Below are positions 16,430 through 25,812 of a stretch of 64,000 bases of DNA, in pieces. The translations under genes were made by a program, and so were the position numbers. The number at the start of each line of letters is the position of its first letter. Positions within the stretch are counted from its first letter, which is position 1. The stretch lies in the NCBI GenBank assembly GCA_905369775.1, contig CAJPJR010000003.1:48002-112001 (forward strand), read 5' to 3'. The stretch is from Prevotellaceae bacterium UBA1746 (GTDB lineage: Bacteria > Bacteroidota > Bacteroidia > Bacteroidales > Bacteroidaceae). Under the pieces are notes generated by a model, which made no database searches, was not told the origin of the DNA, and worked only from the letters and a program-made list of their open reading frames with translations.

Positions 16430-17725
16430 ATGTCATACATCTACACTTCCGAATCCGTTTCAGAAGGCCATCCCGACAAAGTCGCCGACCAAATTTCGGA
16501 CGCCGTGCTCGACGAATTCCTCGCCCTCGATCCGCAGTCGAAGGTGGCTTGCGAAACCCTCGTCACCACAGGCCAAGTCGTAGTGGCCGGCGAAGTGAAG
16601 TCGAATGCCTACGTCGATTTGACCGACGCCATTCGTCGCACCATTCGTCGCATCGGCTACACCAAGGCCGAATACAAGTTCGACGCCGAAAGTTGCGGCA
16701 TCCTCTCCGCCATTCATGAGCAGAGCGACGACATCAATCGCGGTGTGGAGCGCGAAGCGCCTGAATTGCAGGGCGCCGGCGACCAAGGCATGATGTTCGG
16801 TTATGCCAACAATGAGACCGACCGCTACATGCCCCTGCCGCTTTCGTTGGCGCACGACATTCTCATCGTTTTGGCCGACATTCGTCGCGAAGGGCAGGTG
16901 ATGACCTACCTGCGCCCCGACGCCAAAAGCCAAGTCTCTGTGGAATATGACGACAACGGCCGCGCCCGTCGCATCGACACCATTGTGGTGAGCACCCAGC
17001 ACGACGAATTCATCACGGCTGAGGAAGCCGGCAGCCAGGCCGAGGCCGATCGGCGCATGCTCGCGCAGATTCGCAAAGATGTGATCGAGATTCTCATTCC
17101 TCGCGTCCTCCGCGAACGGGTGAACACCCCCGAGATCAAAGCGCTTTTCGAGCAGAGCGACATCGCCTACCACGTGAACCCCACCGGCAAATTCGTGATC
17201 GGCGGCCCTCACGGCGATACCGGTTTGACGGGACGCAAGATCATTGTCGACACCTATGGTGGTAAAGGCGCTCATGGCGGCGGTGCTTTCTCGGGCAAGG
17301 ATCCTTCGAAGGTCGACCGTTCGGCCGCTTACGCCGCGCGCCACATTGCCAAAAACATGGTAGCTGCCGGCGTGGCCGACGAAATGCTCGTGCAACTGGC
17401 CTACGCCATCGGTGTGGCCGAACCCGTGAGCGTGTTTGTCGACACCTACGGCAAGAGCCACGTGCAACTCACCGACGGGCAGATCGCCGAGAAAATCAAA
17501 ACGCTCTTCTCCCTCCGCCCCCACGACATCGAACAGCGACTCAAATTGCGCTACCCCATCTACGAGGAGACCGCTCGCTACGGACACGTGGGCCGTACCA
17601 ATCGCGTGGTGACGAAAACCTTCCATCCGCGCGGCGAAGCCCCTGTGACACTGGAAGTCGAACTCTTCACCTGGGAAAAACTTGACCGCGTGGACGACAT
17701 TCGTCGTGAGTTCGGATTGCAGTAA
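16430..17725 (+). CDS. metK: S-adenosylmethionine synthetase
   Basis: 431 residues. It contains [19 protein letters not shown] at the N-terminus, the signature [12 protein letters not shown] (about residue 118) and the phosphate-binding [19 protein letters not shown] (about residue 283). It makes SAM from ATP and methionine in the cytoplasm. The length is slightly above that of the E. coli enzyme, as is common in Bacteroidetes. It is preceded by a probable SAM-II riboswitch and a terminator, implying feedback control by its own product. A LOG-family gene starts 24 bp downstream. Confidence 0.98.
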   Translation: MSYIYTSESVSEGHPDKVADQISDAVLDEFLALDPQSKVACETLVTTGQVVVAGEVKSNAYVDLTDAIRRTIRRIGYTKAEYKFDAESCGILSAIHEQSDDINRGVEREAPELQGAGDQGMMFGYANNETDRYMPLPLSLAHDILIVLADIRREGQVMTYLRPDAKSQVSVEYDDNGRARRIDTIVVSTQHDEFITAEEAGSQAEADRRMLAQIRKDVIEILIPRVLRERVNTPEIKALFEQSDIAYHVNPTGKFVIGGPHGDTGLTGRKIIVDTYGGKGAHGGGAFSGKDPSKVDRSAAYAARHIAKNMVAAGVADEMLVQLAYAIGVAEPVSVFVDTYGKSHVQLTDGQIAEKIKTLFSLRPHDIEQRLKLRYPIYEETARYGHVGRTNRVVTKTFHPRGEAPVTLEVELFTWEKLDRVDDIRREFGLQ

Positions 17726-17749
17726 TCACGTTTAGCCCCCTCTCCCCTC

Positions 17750-18325
17750 ATGCACATCACAGTCTACGCCGCCTCCTCGGGACAAGTTCCGGAGCGCTAT
17801 TGGCATGCCGCCCATCAGTTGGGACATTGCCTGGCTGCCCACGGACACACGCTCGTCAACGGCGCCGGCCGCACCGGGCTCATGGGCGCGACCATCGACG
17901 GCATTCTCGCCGCCGGCGGTCGCGCCGTGGGCGTCATACCGCAATTCATGGTCGAAGAGCATTGGGAACACACCGGCATGTCTGAGCTCATCGTCACTCC
18001 CGACATGCACAGTCGCAAAGAGCGCATGGCCCAAATGGCCGATGCCTGCATAGCTTGTCCCGGCGGGGTGGGCACTCTCGAAGAACTCCTCGAGGTGATC
18101 ACTTGGAAACAGCTCGGCCTGTTTCTCCGTCCCATAGTTGTGCTCAACACCGACGACTTCTTCGGTCCGCTGCTCGCCCAGCTCGAACGTTGCGCCGAGC
18201 AGCAATTCATGCGCCGCATCCACACTGACATTTGGCAGGTGGCCGCCACGCCCGAAGAAGCCGTTCGCCTTTGTGAAGAGACGCCGCTGTGGGACGCCAA
18301 CGTTCGGCGCTTTGCCGCTTTGTGA
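17750..18325 (+). CDS. LOG family protein (TIGR00730 Rossmann fold)
   Basis: 191 residues with the diagnostic PGGVGTLEELLEVITW motif (about residue 103) and GAGRTGLMGAT near residue 40. The family includes cytokinin-activating nucleoside 5'-monophosphate phosphoribohydrolases and was long mislabelled lysine decarboxylase. In bacteria it probably cleaves AMP-like nucleotides to base and ribose 5-phosphate. It is closely spaced after metK and before the DUF4271 gene, so read-through from the metK promoter is likely. Confidence 0.9.
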   Translation: MHITVYAASSGQVPERYWHAAHQLGHCLAAHGHTLVNGAGRTGLMGATIDGILAAGGRAVGVIPQFMVEEHWEHTGMSELIVTPDMHSRKERMAQMADACIACPGGVGTLEELLEVITWKQLGLFLRPIVVLNTDDFFGPLLAQLERCAEQQFMRRIHTDIWQVAATPEEAVRLCEETPLWDANVRRFAAL

Positions 18326-18372
18326 TCGTTCGGTCCCTCTCGTTCTCTCCCCCTCTCTCAAAACTTCACCGC

Positions 18373-19368
18373 ATGGTAGTCCACGATTCACTTCCCCCTC
18401 GTCGCACCGCGCCCGTCCCCGTGCCGTCGGCCCCTCCCGTTCGCCGCGACACCCTTGTCATGGCTCCCGCAGACTCGGCGGCACAAGCTTTTTTCGGTGG
18501 CGAACCGGCCATTTTGCGCAAGTTCGTGCCTCGTCATGTCGACGGCGCGCCGAGCCTGCCCCGTTGGCAATTGACGGACGAGTTCGATGCTCCGGTCGAT
18601 GCCCACCTCTGGGCCCCCTTTGCCAAAACGCTGCGTGACGCCCCCGTGCATCACACGACGACCTCGCAAGGCGTAGCCGGCGATCCCGTGCCCTATCGTT
18701 TGCGCCACGACGACATTGTGACCTCCACCCTGTTGGTGAGTTTCATTCTCATGATGTGGGTCATCGCCTCGTCGTGGAAATTCCTGCGCGTCATGGTCAA
18801 GGATTTCTTTTACCACCGCGTGCGCCCCAATCTCTTTGCCGATCGCGTCGACACCGAGTTGCGGGGCCGCTTCTTTCTCGTGGCGCAAACTTGTTTCTTG
18901 CAAGGCATTTTGTTTGTAGACTATGTGCAAGATGTGCTTCCCGAAACCTTCGAGCAGACCTCGCCCTACATTTTGCTCCTTGCCGGCACCACCGTGGTGG
19001 GCGGCTACTACCTGGCGAAACTTTGTCTCTACCATTTCGTCAACAGCCTCTTCTTCGATGCGCCGCGCCGGCGTTTGTGGAACGACACCTATTTCGTCTC
19101 CATCCTCTCCGTCGGGGTGGTGCTGCTCCCCCTCGCCTTGCTGGTCGTGTTCTTCGATTTGCCTTTCGTGCAAGCCCTCACGGCCTATGTTTTGCTCATG
19201 GCATTTGTCAAAATACTCCTCTTATATAAAGCATATCGCATCTTTTTCAGCTCATTCTCGGGCAGTTTGCACGTTATTTTGTATTTTTGCGCTCTTGAAA
19301 TTGTCCCACTGCTCTTTGCTTGGGGCCTGCTGGAAACGATCACCCACCACGGGATGCTCCTGCTGTAA
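18373..19368 (+). CDS. DUF4271 family integral membrane protein
   Basis: 331 residues. A Pro-rich N-terminal region of about 110 residues is followed by roughly seven hydrophobic segments (about 118-136, 175-192, 205-220, 245-270, 278-300, 305-330). The family is restricted to Bacteroidetes and typically lies directly before hemD, as here; its function is unknown. The C-terminus is immediately followed by hemD (17-bp gap), suggesting coupled expression. The ATG at 18373 was chosen because the longer frame overlaps the LOG gene. Confidence 0.82.
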   Translation: MVVHDSLPPRRTAPVPVPSAPPVRRDTLVMAPADSAAQAFFGGEPAILRKFVPRHVDGAPSLPRWQLTDEFDAPVDAHLWAPFAKTLRDAPVHHTTTSQGVAGDPVPYRLRHDDIVTSTLLVSFILMMWVIASSWKFLRVMVKDFFYHRVRPNLFADRVDTELRGRFFLVAQTCFLQGILFVDYVQDVLPETFEQTSPYILLLAGTTVVGGYYLAKLCLYHFVNSLFFDAPRRRLWNDTYFVSILSVGVVLLPLALLVVFFDLPFVQALTAYVLLMAFVKILLLYKAYRIFFSSFSGSLHVILYFCALEIVPLLFAWGLLETITHHGMLLL

Positions 19369-19385
19369 CCGTCATATTCGCGAAG

Positions 19386-20117
19386 ATGATCAAAAAAATC
19401 CTCGTTTCTCAACCCGAACCGGCGTCAGAGAAATCTCCTTATCACGATATTGCACAGAACCTCGGCGTAGAGTTCACGTTCCGTCCCTTTGTCAAGGTCG
19501 AAGGACTCGAAGCCAAAGAATTTCGCGCGCAGAAGGTCAATATTCTCGACTATTCGGCCATCGTTTTCAATTCGCGCAACGCCATCGAACACTTCTTCCG
19601 TCTTTGTAAGGAATTGCGTGTGGCCTTGCCCGAAGACATGAAGTATTTCGGCATTTCCGAGAAAGTGATTCTCTACATTCAGAAGTTCGTTCAGTATCGC
19701 AAGCGCAAGGTGTTCTTCGGCAGCAGCGGCCGCTGGCCCGAGTTGGTCACCACCATGGCCAAGCACAAGACGGAGAACTACCTCATCCCCCTTTCTGAGG
19801 GCGTGCCCTTGGAAGCGGCTGCCCAGCTCGACGCCAAGAAGCTCAAACACACCGAGTGCGCCATGTTCCGCACCGTCGAAACGAAGTTCGAGGCCGACGC
19901 CTACAAAGGTTATGACATGATCTTGATCTTCACCCCCACGGGTGTGCACAGTTTGATGAACAATTTCCCCAACTTCGAGCAAGGCGACATCCGCCTCGGC
20001 TGTTTCGGCGATGCCACCGCCAAAGCCATTGAAGAAGCCGGTTTGCGTGTCGACCTCAAAGTGAGTGGTTCGATCGCCGAAAGCCTCGAAAACTACATTC
20101 GCGAAGCCAACGCCTGA
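19386..20117 (+). CDS. hemD: Uroporphyrinogen-III synthase family protein
   Basis: 243 residues with the bilobal HemD pattern: KKILVSQPEP at the start, AIVFNSRNAIEHF (about residue 59), the mid-linker and MILIFTPTGVHSL (about residue 180), ending in GSIAESLENYI. HemD cyclises hydroxymethylbilane in tetrapyrrole synthesis. Many Bacteroidales lack a full heme pathway yet keep this gene next to DUF4271 and rnpA, so its physiological role here is less certain than its fold. Confidence 0.87.
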   Translation: MIKKILVSQPEPASEKSPYHDIAQNLGVEFTFRPFVKVEGLEAKEFRAQKVNILDYSAIVFNSRNAIEHFFRLCKELRVALPEDMKYFGISEKVILYIQKFVQYRKRKVFFGSSGRWPELVTTMAKHKTENYLIPLSEGVPLEAAAQLDAKKLKHTECAMFRTVETKFEADAYKGYDMILIFTPTGVHSLMNNFPNFEQGDIRLGCFGDATAKAIEEAGLRVDLKVSGSIAESLENYIREANA

Positions 20118-20237
20118 TCTGGGCGCTTCGCGGCTCCATCCGAGCCACCGACGTTCGCTCAAAGCCTGCCCTGCGGCGGCACGGGGCGCACGTCGGTGGC
20201 TCGTTTTTGTTTGTCGTCCCCTCTGCATTCTCTTGCC

Positions 20238-20669
20238 ATGTCTTCTCCCGCCTCCCCCCATCGTTACACCTTTGCCAAGCCCGAACACCTCTGTTTGGAG
20301 CGCGACATCAAGCGCCTGTTCTCCTCCCGACAGAAATCCATGATCGCCTACCCCGTGCGCATGCTCATGTGCGTGTTGCCCTACAGCGGGAGCGGTCCGC
20401 ACGCCAAAGTGCTGCTCTCCGTCTCGAAACGCCACTTCAAGCATGCCGTCGATCGCAATCGCGCCAAACGGCAGTTGCGCGAAGCCTATCGTCTGCAGAA
20501 ACACAACCTCTTGCAACACATCCCTGCCGATCGTGAAGTGCATCTCGCCTTCATCTGGCTCGCCGACGACCCCATGAAGAGCGAAACGGTGCACAAACGC
20601 CTGTTGAGCCTGCTCAACCGCGCAGCCGATCGTTTGCAGTTGCCCGAGTCGGTGTCCGCCCCGCAGTGA
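20238..20669 (+). CDS. rnpA: Ribonuclease P protein component
   Basis: 143 residues. The conserved RNA-binding signature DRNRAKRQLREAYR is near residue 74, preceded by KVLLSVSKRHFKHAV. RnpA assists the catalytic RNA subunit in removing 5' leaders of pre-tRNAs. The order rnpA-yidD is conserved; rpmH and dnaA, which flank it in many other bacteria, are absent here. The start at 20238 gives the usual short basic N-terminus. Confidence 0.93.
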   Translation: MSSPASPHRYTFAKPEHLCLERDIKRLFSSRQKSMIAYPVRMLMCVLPYSGSGPHAKVLLSVSKRHFKHAVDRNRAKRQLREAYRLQKHNLLQHIPADREVHLAFIWLADDPMKSETVHKRLLSLLNRAADRLQLPESVSAPQ

Positions 20670-20708
20670 TCCGCGTCTCCTTCACTTTTTCTCTCTTCCT
20701 TCCGCTCC

Positions 20709-20939
20709 ATGCACACCTTGCTCCACTGGTTGACGCTGCTGCTCATCGCGCCCATCCGCTTCTATCGCCGCTTCATCTCGCCCTACACGCCCCCTTCGTG
20801 TCGCTACACCCCCACCTGTTCGCAATACGCCATCGAGGCGCTGCGCAAACACGGCCCCTTCAAAGGCACGTGGCTCGCCGTGCGGCGCATTTTGCGTTGC
20901 CACCCCTGGGGCGGCCATGGCTACGACCCTGTGCCCTGA
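20709..20939 (+). CDS. yidD: Membrane protein insertion efficiency factor YidD
   Basis: 76 residues, the family's usual size. The full pattern is visible: [23 protein letters not shown], then the second half containing [18 protein letters not shown]. YidD is a small membrane-associated protein thought to help Sec/YidC-dependent insertion. The gene lies 39 bp after rnpA and 8 bp before the TatD-like gene. Confidence 0.96.
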   Translation: MHTLLHWLTLLLIAPIRFYRRFISPYTPPSCRYTPTCSQYAIEALRKHGPFKGTWLAVRRILRCHPWGGHGYDPVP

Positions 20940-20947
20940 ATCCACTT

Positions 20948-21529
20948 ATGCAGCACCCCACTCCCCCCTTCGATTTCCATACCCACCGCCTCGACACGCC
21001 CCCCGGCACCGGCATTGTGAGTCTTCCCCGCCGCATCGTGCTCCACCCCGAAGCGTGGCACCCTCAGGTCGGCGGCCTGTATGCGGCCGGCATCCACCCG
21101 TGGTGGACGGCCGATGCCGATTTTCAGATCGACCGCTACCTCTCCTCCCTCTCCCACCTCCTCGCCCTGCCCGAAGTGGTGCAAGTGGGCGAATGCGGCC
21201 TCGACCGTTTGCGCGGTGCGGATCTCGACACACAGTGTGCGGTCTTTGCCGCACAGGTCGCCCTGGCCGAGCAGCACCGCCTTCCGCTCACGCTGCATGT
21301 GGTGCGTGCTTTCGACGTCATTTTGCGGTTGCACAAGCAACTACGCCCCACTACGCGGTGGACCATCCACGGTTTTCGCGGCAAACCCGCCCTGGCGCAG
21401 CAACTCCTCGACGCCGGTTTCGATTTGAGTTTCGGCCCGAAGCACAATGGCGCGTCGTGGGCAGCGACCCCACCCGACCGTCGCCATTGCGAAACCGACG
21501 GCGAGGCAGACGAAGCTGGCAATGGGTGA
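20948..21529 (+). CDS. TatD-family hydrolase, short C-terminus
   Basis: 193 residues. Metal-binding FHTHRLDTP opens the protein. GIHPWW, VGECGLDRL and TLHVVRAF follow, and then WTIHGFRGKP, all hallmarks of TatD-type metal-dependent hydrolases (nucleases or deacylases). The final conserved ETD is present (CETDGEADEAG), but the protein stops about 10 residues later, whereas relatives usually carry roughly 20-25 more. The end may be truncated; an IS256-type remnant begins about 170 bp downstream. It is probably co-transcribed with rnpA-yidD. Confidence 0.82.
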   Translation: MQHPTPPFDFHTHRLDTPPGTGIVSLPRRIVLHPEAWHPQVGGLYAAGIHPWWTADADFQIDRYLSSLSHLLALPEVVQVGECGLDRLRGADLDTQCAVFAAQVALAEQHRLPLTLHVVRAFDVILRLHKQLRPTTRWTIHGFRGKPALAQQLLDAGFDLSFGPKHNGASWAATPPDRRHCETDGEADEAGNG

Positions 21530-21582
21530 ACCGCCTCGGTGCGCTTGCGCCGATTTTCCGCCCCGTTTCTCACTTATCGCAA

Positions 21583-21629
21583 AAGCATTCCACCGACAAC
21601 TGTTTGTCCGTGGAATGCTTCTTTTTTTG
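21583..21629 (+). terminator. Terminator of the rnpA-yidD-tatD transcript
   Basis: AAGCATTCCAC and its complement GTGGAATGCTT, extended by GACAA/TTTGTC pairing near the loop, are followed by a long T run. Confidence 0.92.
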
Positions 21630-21697
21630 GCTTGTCGCTGCCGTCTATTATGTGGTATTTTGAATTTCAACGGATACTGTCCCTAAATCACCCCACA

Positions 21698-22267
21698 GAA
21701 GGGGCTATTGCATGGGAAATGGAGCTCGAAGCGCTCAAGGAGCGCGGCGTGGAACAAATCGATTTGATTGTCTCCGATGCTTTGAGCGGTATCGAAAATG
21801 CGGGGTGTTCGGCTTTTCCCACGGCGCTGCACCAACTCTGCGTCGTGCATTTCAAACGGAAGGTCTTGAACACCGTTTCCACCAAAGACAAAGCCGAGGT
21901 CGGAGAGGAACTCAAGGCGCTCTTTCCCGTGGAGCATACCGACATTACACCTCTTGCGGCTTATGAGAATTTGCGTACCTTTGCCCGACGTTGGGGCAAG
22001 AAGTATCCGAGCCTTGCGCGATTGGACAGAGAACGCAATGCGGCCTATTTCACTTATCTGAGGTTTCTCGAAAATGTGCGCAGGATGATTTACTCGACCA
22101 ACTGGGTGGAACGCCTCAATCGCTGCTACAAGCGCACTTTACTCATGCGGGGAGCGATGCCTTCTCCCACCTCCGTGGTTTATCTCTTGGGCTCTGTTGC
22201 CAAGGAGAAAACAGAAGGGACGTATGCAAGACGACTGCCATATTTTCGGGAATGGAAAATCAAGTAA
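21698..22267 (+). pseudogene. 5'-truncated IS256-family (Mutator-type) transposase
   Basis: About 190 residues matching the C-terminal half of IS256-type transposases: LIVSDALSGIENA holds the second catalytic Asp, LCVVHFKRKVLN matches the CxxH region, and ENVRRMIYSTNWVERLNR holds the catalytic Glu region. The N-terminal half with the first catalytic Asp is absent; upstream sequence changes character at about 21698. The element is therefore inactive. The right terminal region survives at 22274-22367, but I see no left end. Confidence 0.88.
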
Positions 22268-22273
22268 AACGAC

Positions 22274-22367
22274 AAAATCGACATCACAAATTCCCCTCAG
22301 GCTTGGGGTACCCCAAGCCTGAGGGGAAGGACGAAGGAGAATCTTACACACTTTTTCGGACATTACC
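22274..22367. repeat. 94-bp repeat, copy 1 (IS256-type right end with hairpin)
   Basis: It directly follows the transposase remnant and contains a perfect 34-bp palindrome (22293-22326, CCCCTCAGGCTTGGGG and its complement). It then runs ATCTTACACACTTTTTCGGACATTACC-like terminal sequence ending at 22367. A second copy without transposase lies at 41722-41815. Confidence 0.85.
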
Positions 22368-22556
22368 GATGAACTTGTGGGTCGATGCTACACCCATCCT
22401 TGCGTATAAGGATATGGTGAATGTGTTTTTATGCTCGTTATTTGGTCATTTAACATTTAGACCAAAACGAATAACGAGAACATGATTTTACAGAATATCA
22501 AAGTGTTACGAAGTGCGGCGTCTCTTCATTCTCGTTATATTGCTCGTTTTTGCTCG

Positions 22557-24215
22557 TTATTTCACGAGCATCCAAGAAGATATTTTTCCTCGGCTGTTAT
22601 TTGTTATTTTGCCGTCCTTTTTCAAACGTCGAAGAATGTTGTCAACCTTGTTGCCAATCTGTTTTTTAGAAAGCAGATCTGATAACATCTTAGAGAGAAA
22701 CTCAACTATCTCTCCTTTGGTCATGCTTCCATGAATACTCAGATGTTCAAGAAGGACTTTCTCACAGCTATTACTATCGAGACCACGATGCATAGAATAC
22801 TCAACCTTTTTATTAGTGGCCTGTGCAATATGCTTGCACACATATATATTGGGCATACGTCCCTCTATCAACTTCTGTTTGCGAAGTCTATGCAAGGAAT
22901 CTACAGGAATTCTTGCACGCTTTTGAACCATATCCAATAGCATGGCATCTGTCAAGGACAGATTATGATTTTCCATCAGTAACAAACTATAGTTCTCGTC
23001 AATGATAGTACCAGGTAAACTGAGAACTACAAAAAGATCTGTAGACTGCTTATAGTCTGGCATTGGAAGATAACGCTTGCGTTGACTAAGAAACATCTTA
23101 TGGATTCCATACCCCTTACTGTCAATCATCTTGGTTTCAACCATAGCATTAATCAACGCAGGATTACGGTAAGATACAGGCGTGATTTCACCTTCAACAT
23201 AGTCTTCGGCTTTTCCGTAATAGAAATTACCAGCATTCTTAAAAAGAAGCTGATCCATAGTTTCTGTAACGATTATGCGTGCGTTATCCTCATACCGCTG
23301 ATGACCTATCGAATTATGTAATCCCTCCAAAATACTCTCCGTGTCATACTTCCAAACTTCTGCTGGAATGAGAGAATTTTTTGGATAGATCTTGAATCGG
23401 TAATTGCGTATTCTTCCGAGCAGTTCTGTTGTACTGAGAATAAAAGGAGGCGTGAATATATCACCGAATCGTGTACCATCCTGATGACATTCCCACACTA
23501 TTTGGGCTATATGATCCAACTTATACGCCGATTCCTTCTTGCCGACTAGCAGTAAAGTTGTCTTTGTAATTTTACCACTTAGAGTCAGTCGAGCCTTATC
23601 AAGGAACACGGCATCGCTCCAATTGTCACACTCCTCAGCAAATTTATGATTTTTTTCTTTGTAGCCTTCTCTTGCTTTTTTAATAGCTTCTGGGTCAAGA
23701 TCGTCAAACGTTGCATCTTCAACAATCTGGGCAGACCAATCATAATTTTGCTCTACCTCTGACAGAATTGCTTTCCGGCGTGCAGGTGTCATTTCTATCA
23801 ATGAGTCGTTCAACCGTTGAAACGCAATATTATGCGCAAAGACAGGTTGCCGCGTCAAATGCTTGGGGATGTGAATAATCCAAACCCTCTTATTTGTATC
23901 ATCGGTAATAAACTCATCTATCTTCAAACCTTCGGTTGGTAAATTTGCGCATTTCTCTCGAAGCTTCAGGCATGCACTGTTTGTCGTGTAGTTATAAAGT
24001 TCCTCAATACCAACTATCTCCAGTGATGCGTCAACTGCTCCCAAAACAAGGTGTCCACCATTCATATTCGATATAGCAGATACATAAGATACTACATCCC
24101 CCTCCTTTTGTCCACAAAGGAGATGCTTTAGATTCTTGAACTCCTTCCACTCACACCTTTCATTCTCCAGTGGAAAATTGGCACGGAGGTAGTTTTGTAA
24201 CTCTTTCTCTGTCAT
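22557..24215 (-). CDS. AlbA_2 (Schlafen-like) domain ATP-binding/regulatory protein
   Basis: 552 residues. The N-terminal about 130 residues match the AlbA_2/divergent AAA-4 pattern: NERCEWKEFKN, then ISNMNGGHLVLGA, and IPKHLTRQPVF with AFQRLNDS. The middle (about 260-420) resembles the ATPase-like module of putative transcriptional regulators in this group. The C-terminus looks like a winged helix (SIHGSMTKGEIVEFLSKML, then LSKKQIGNKVDNILRRLKKDGKI). The gene is visibly AT-richer than its neighbours and lies between IS sequences, so it is probably acquired. Such proteins occur both as regulators and in defence loci; function here is unknown. Confidence 0.75.
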   Translation of the reverse strand: MTEKELQNYLRANFPLENERCEWKEFKNLKHLLCGQKEGDVVSYVSAISNMNGGHLVLGAVDASLEIVGIEELYNYTTNSACLKLREKCANLPTEGLKIDEFITDDTNKRVWIIHIPKHLTRQPVFAHNIAFQRLNDSLIEMTPARRKAILSEVEQNYDWSAQIVEDATFDDLDPEAIKKAREGYKEKNHKFAEECDNWSDAVFLDKARLTLSGKITKTTLLLVGKKESAYKLDHIAQIVWECHQDGTRFGDIFTPPFILSTTELLGRIRNYRFKIYPKNSLIPAEVWKYDTESILEGLHNSIGHQRYEDNARIIVTETMDQLLFKNAGNFYYGKAEDYVEGEITPVSYRNPALINAMVETKMIDSKGYGIHKMFLSQRKRYLPMPDYKQSTDLFVVLSLPGTIIDENYSLLLMENHNLSLTDAMLLDMVQKRARIPVDSLHRLRKQKLIEGRMPNIYVCKHIAQATNKKVEYSMHRGLDSNSCEKVLLEHLSIHGSMTKGEIVEFLSKMLSDLLSKKQIGNKVDNILRRLKKDGKITNNSRGKISSWMLVK

Positions 24216-24457
24216 TATTTTATGTCTGAAGTTACGATTATACTTGTTTGTTGTTGATTTTCAATCTTATTTCGCTCTCATGGATGGCCTATTTCGTTTT
24301 ACCGACCCACGACCTTAGCACTATCTGTTTATTACATCGGTGGTTATGGTTCACTTGTGATACAGTTTGCGAAGCTAATACTTTTTTCTGAAGTCCTTTA
24401 AGGTATAGCCTAACTTTTGGGGGTTAATGGATTCGTATCAATCAAACCGTAGAGTCA
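24216..24457. other. AT-rich intergenic region between AlbA_2 gene and IS30
   Basis: No gene is seen. It is AT-rich like the adjacent AlbA_2 gene and presumably belongs to the same acquired segment. A weak minus-strand -7-like TAGCTTCG (complement of 24370-24377) is the only promoter candidate for the AlbA_2 gene. Confidence 0.45.
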
Positions 24458-25474
24458 ACCGGCAAGTGCAAAATTAGGCTATTCTTTTGAAGAACTCAGC
24501 TTTGGGTGTTTCAAACTTGAGTTTTTGTCTGGGTCTACTGTTGATTTTCTTCTGTATGCTCGCAATCTTTTTATCGGTAACATCATCGAAGTTGGTGTGC
24601 TTTGGAATATATTGTCTGATGAGTTTGTTTGTATTTTCTATCGCTCCCTTTTGCCATAAGGCATAAGGATCGGCGAAATAGACGACCGCTCCCAAATACT
24701 TTGTAATGAGCTTGTGTGCAGCAAATTCAGGGCCGTTGTCAGTGGTTATGGTCTTGATGTGCTTCTTGTAGGGCAGCAGCAGACGCCTGACCGCTTTGGC
24801 CAATGGCTCGGACTTTTTCCCATGGGCAAGTTTGGTCATGAAGAGCAGGTTTGTGGAACGTTCCACGATGGTGAATATGGCGTGGTTGTGAGCATCCACA
24901 ATCAAATCCATCTCAAAATCCCCAAAGCGTTTTCCGTCCGCCTGCTCGGGACGCAAGTGGATGCTCGTTCTGTCGGCAATAGGGAAAAGCTTGCGTTTGG
25001 GTCGGCGCCTATATTTGAGTTTGTGACGGGTATGGCGCGCCAATTCCCCACTTGCATCGGCATGGATTAGGTTGTAGATGCATTGATGTGACACACTGAC
25101 GCCTTCCTTCTTCAACACGCCCGATATTTGTCGCGGTGACCACTGTTCTTCGATGATGAGTTGTTTGATTCTCCACACCAATTCGGGAGCAAGGGCAGCA
25201 TTGCGTGTGGAACGCTTGCGACGTTCCATGGCCTTGGCATGCGCCTTGAACCAAATGTACTTACCCGACCGGGTGCTGTTGCGTTTCAATTCACGAGAAA
25301 GCGTGGATTGGCTGATGCCCACGATACGTGCGATCTCTTTTCTTGGGCATTTTCTTTGCAGCAAGGCAAAGATTTGCGACCTTTGCTCCGAGGTTAGTTG
25401 TTTATACATACGCAATACAAAGATAATTAATCTCAGAGAGACCTCGAAAGGGGTCTCTTTTTTGTATTGCCGGT
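24458..25474 (-). mobile_element. IS30-family insertion sequence
   Basis: A roughly 1.0-kb element bounded by short inverted termini ACCGGCAA (24458-24465) and TTGCCGGT (25467-25474). It holds one transposase gene on the minus strand that fills nearly all of it. No clear target-site duplication is visible, so either it is short or degenerate, or one boundary is slightly off. Confidence 0.8.
24474..25415 (-). CDS. IS30-family transposase
   Basis: 313 residues and apparently intact. An N-terminal helix-turn-helix region (LTSEQRSQIFALLQ, then KEIARIVGISQSTLSREL) precedes the catalytic core. Acidic residues of the DDE triad are in FEMDLIVDA, TTDNGPEF and QKGAIENTNKLIRQY. It catalyses excision and insertion of the element. 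A -7 element TATCTTTG (complement of 25418-25425) lies just inside the right end. Confidence 0.95.
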   Translation of the reverse strand: MRMYKQLTSEQRSQIFALLQRKCPRKEIARIVGISQSTLSRELKRNSTRSGKYIWFKAHAKAMERRKRSTRNAALAPELVWRIKQLIIEEQWSPRQISGVLKKEGVSVSHQCIYNLIHADASGELARHTRHKLKYRRRPKRKLFPIADRTSIHLRPEQADGKRFGDFEMDLIVDAHNHAIFTIVERSTNLLFMTKLAHGKKSEPLAKAVRRLLLPYKKHIKTITTDNGPEFAAHKLITKYLGAVVYFADPYALWQKGAIENTNKLIRQYIPKHTNFDDVTDKKIASIQKKINSRPRQKLKFETPKAEFFKRIA

Positions 25475-25812
25475 ATCGTCTTCGGGGCTACGCACCCCGG
25501 TCGCGAGGCCAACCCGCGGTGTTTTTCATAGATTAGAGCCTATGAAAAACGAATGATTTGTTGTACTTCGATTTTAAAGTACGAATTATCCTGTTGTCGT
25601 CTGTTGTATTTATAGTTTACCTTTGGCGTAAGTTGTTTAGATGTGTGTTTTATCTATTAAGTATATTGTTTTAGTCCTGAGCAGAGAAGACGAACAAATA
25701 AATAGTCTGTTTGGATTTGTCCATCATCACAAGGATATCCCATTCCACCTCGCGTTCTGCCCAGCCACGAGAGCGAAGGGACATCGGTCTGCCGGTGCTG
25801 CGAGGGAGCTTT

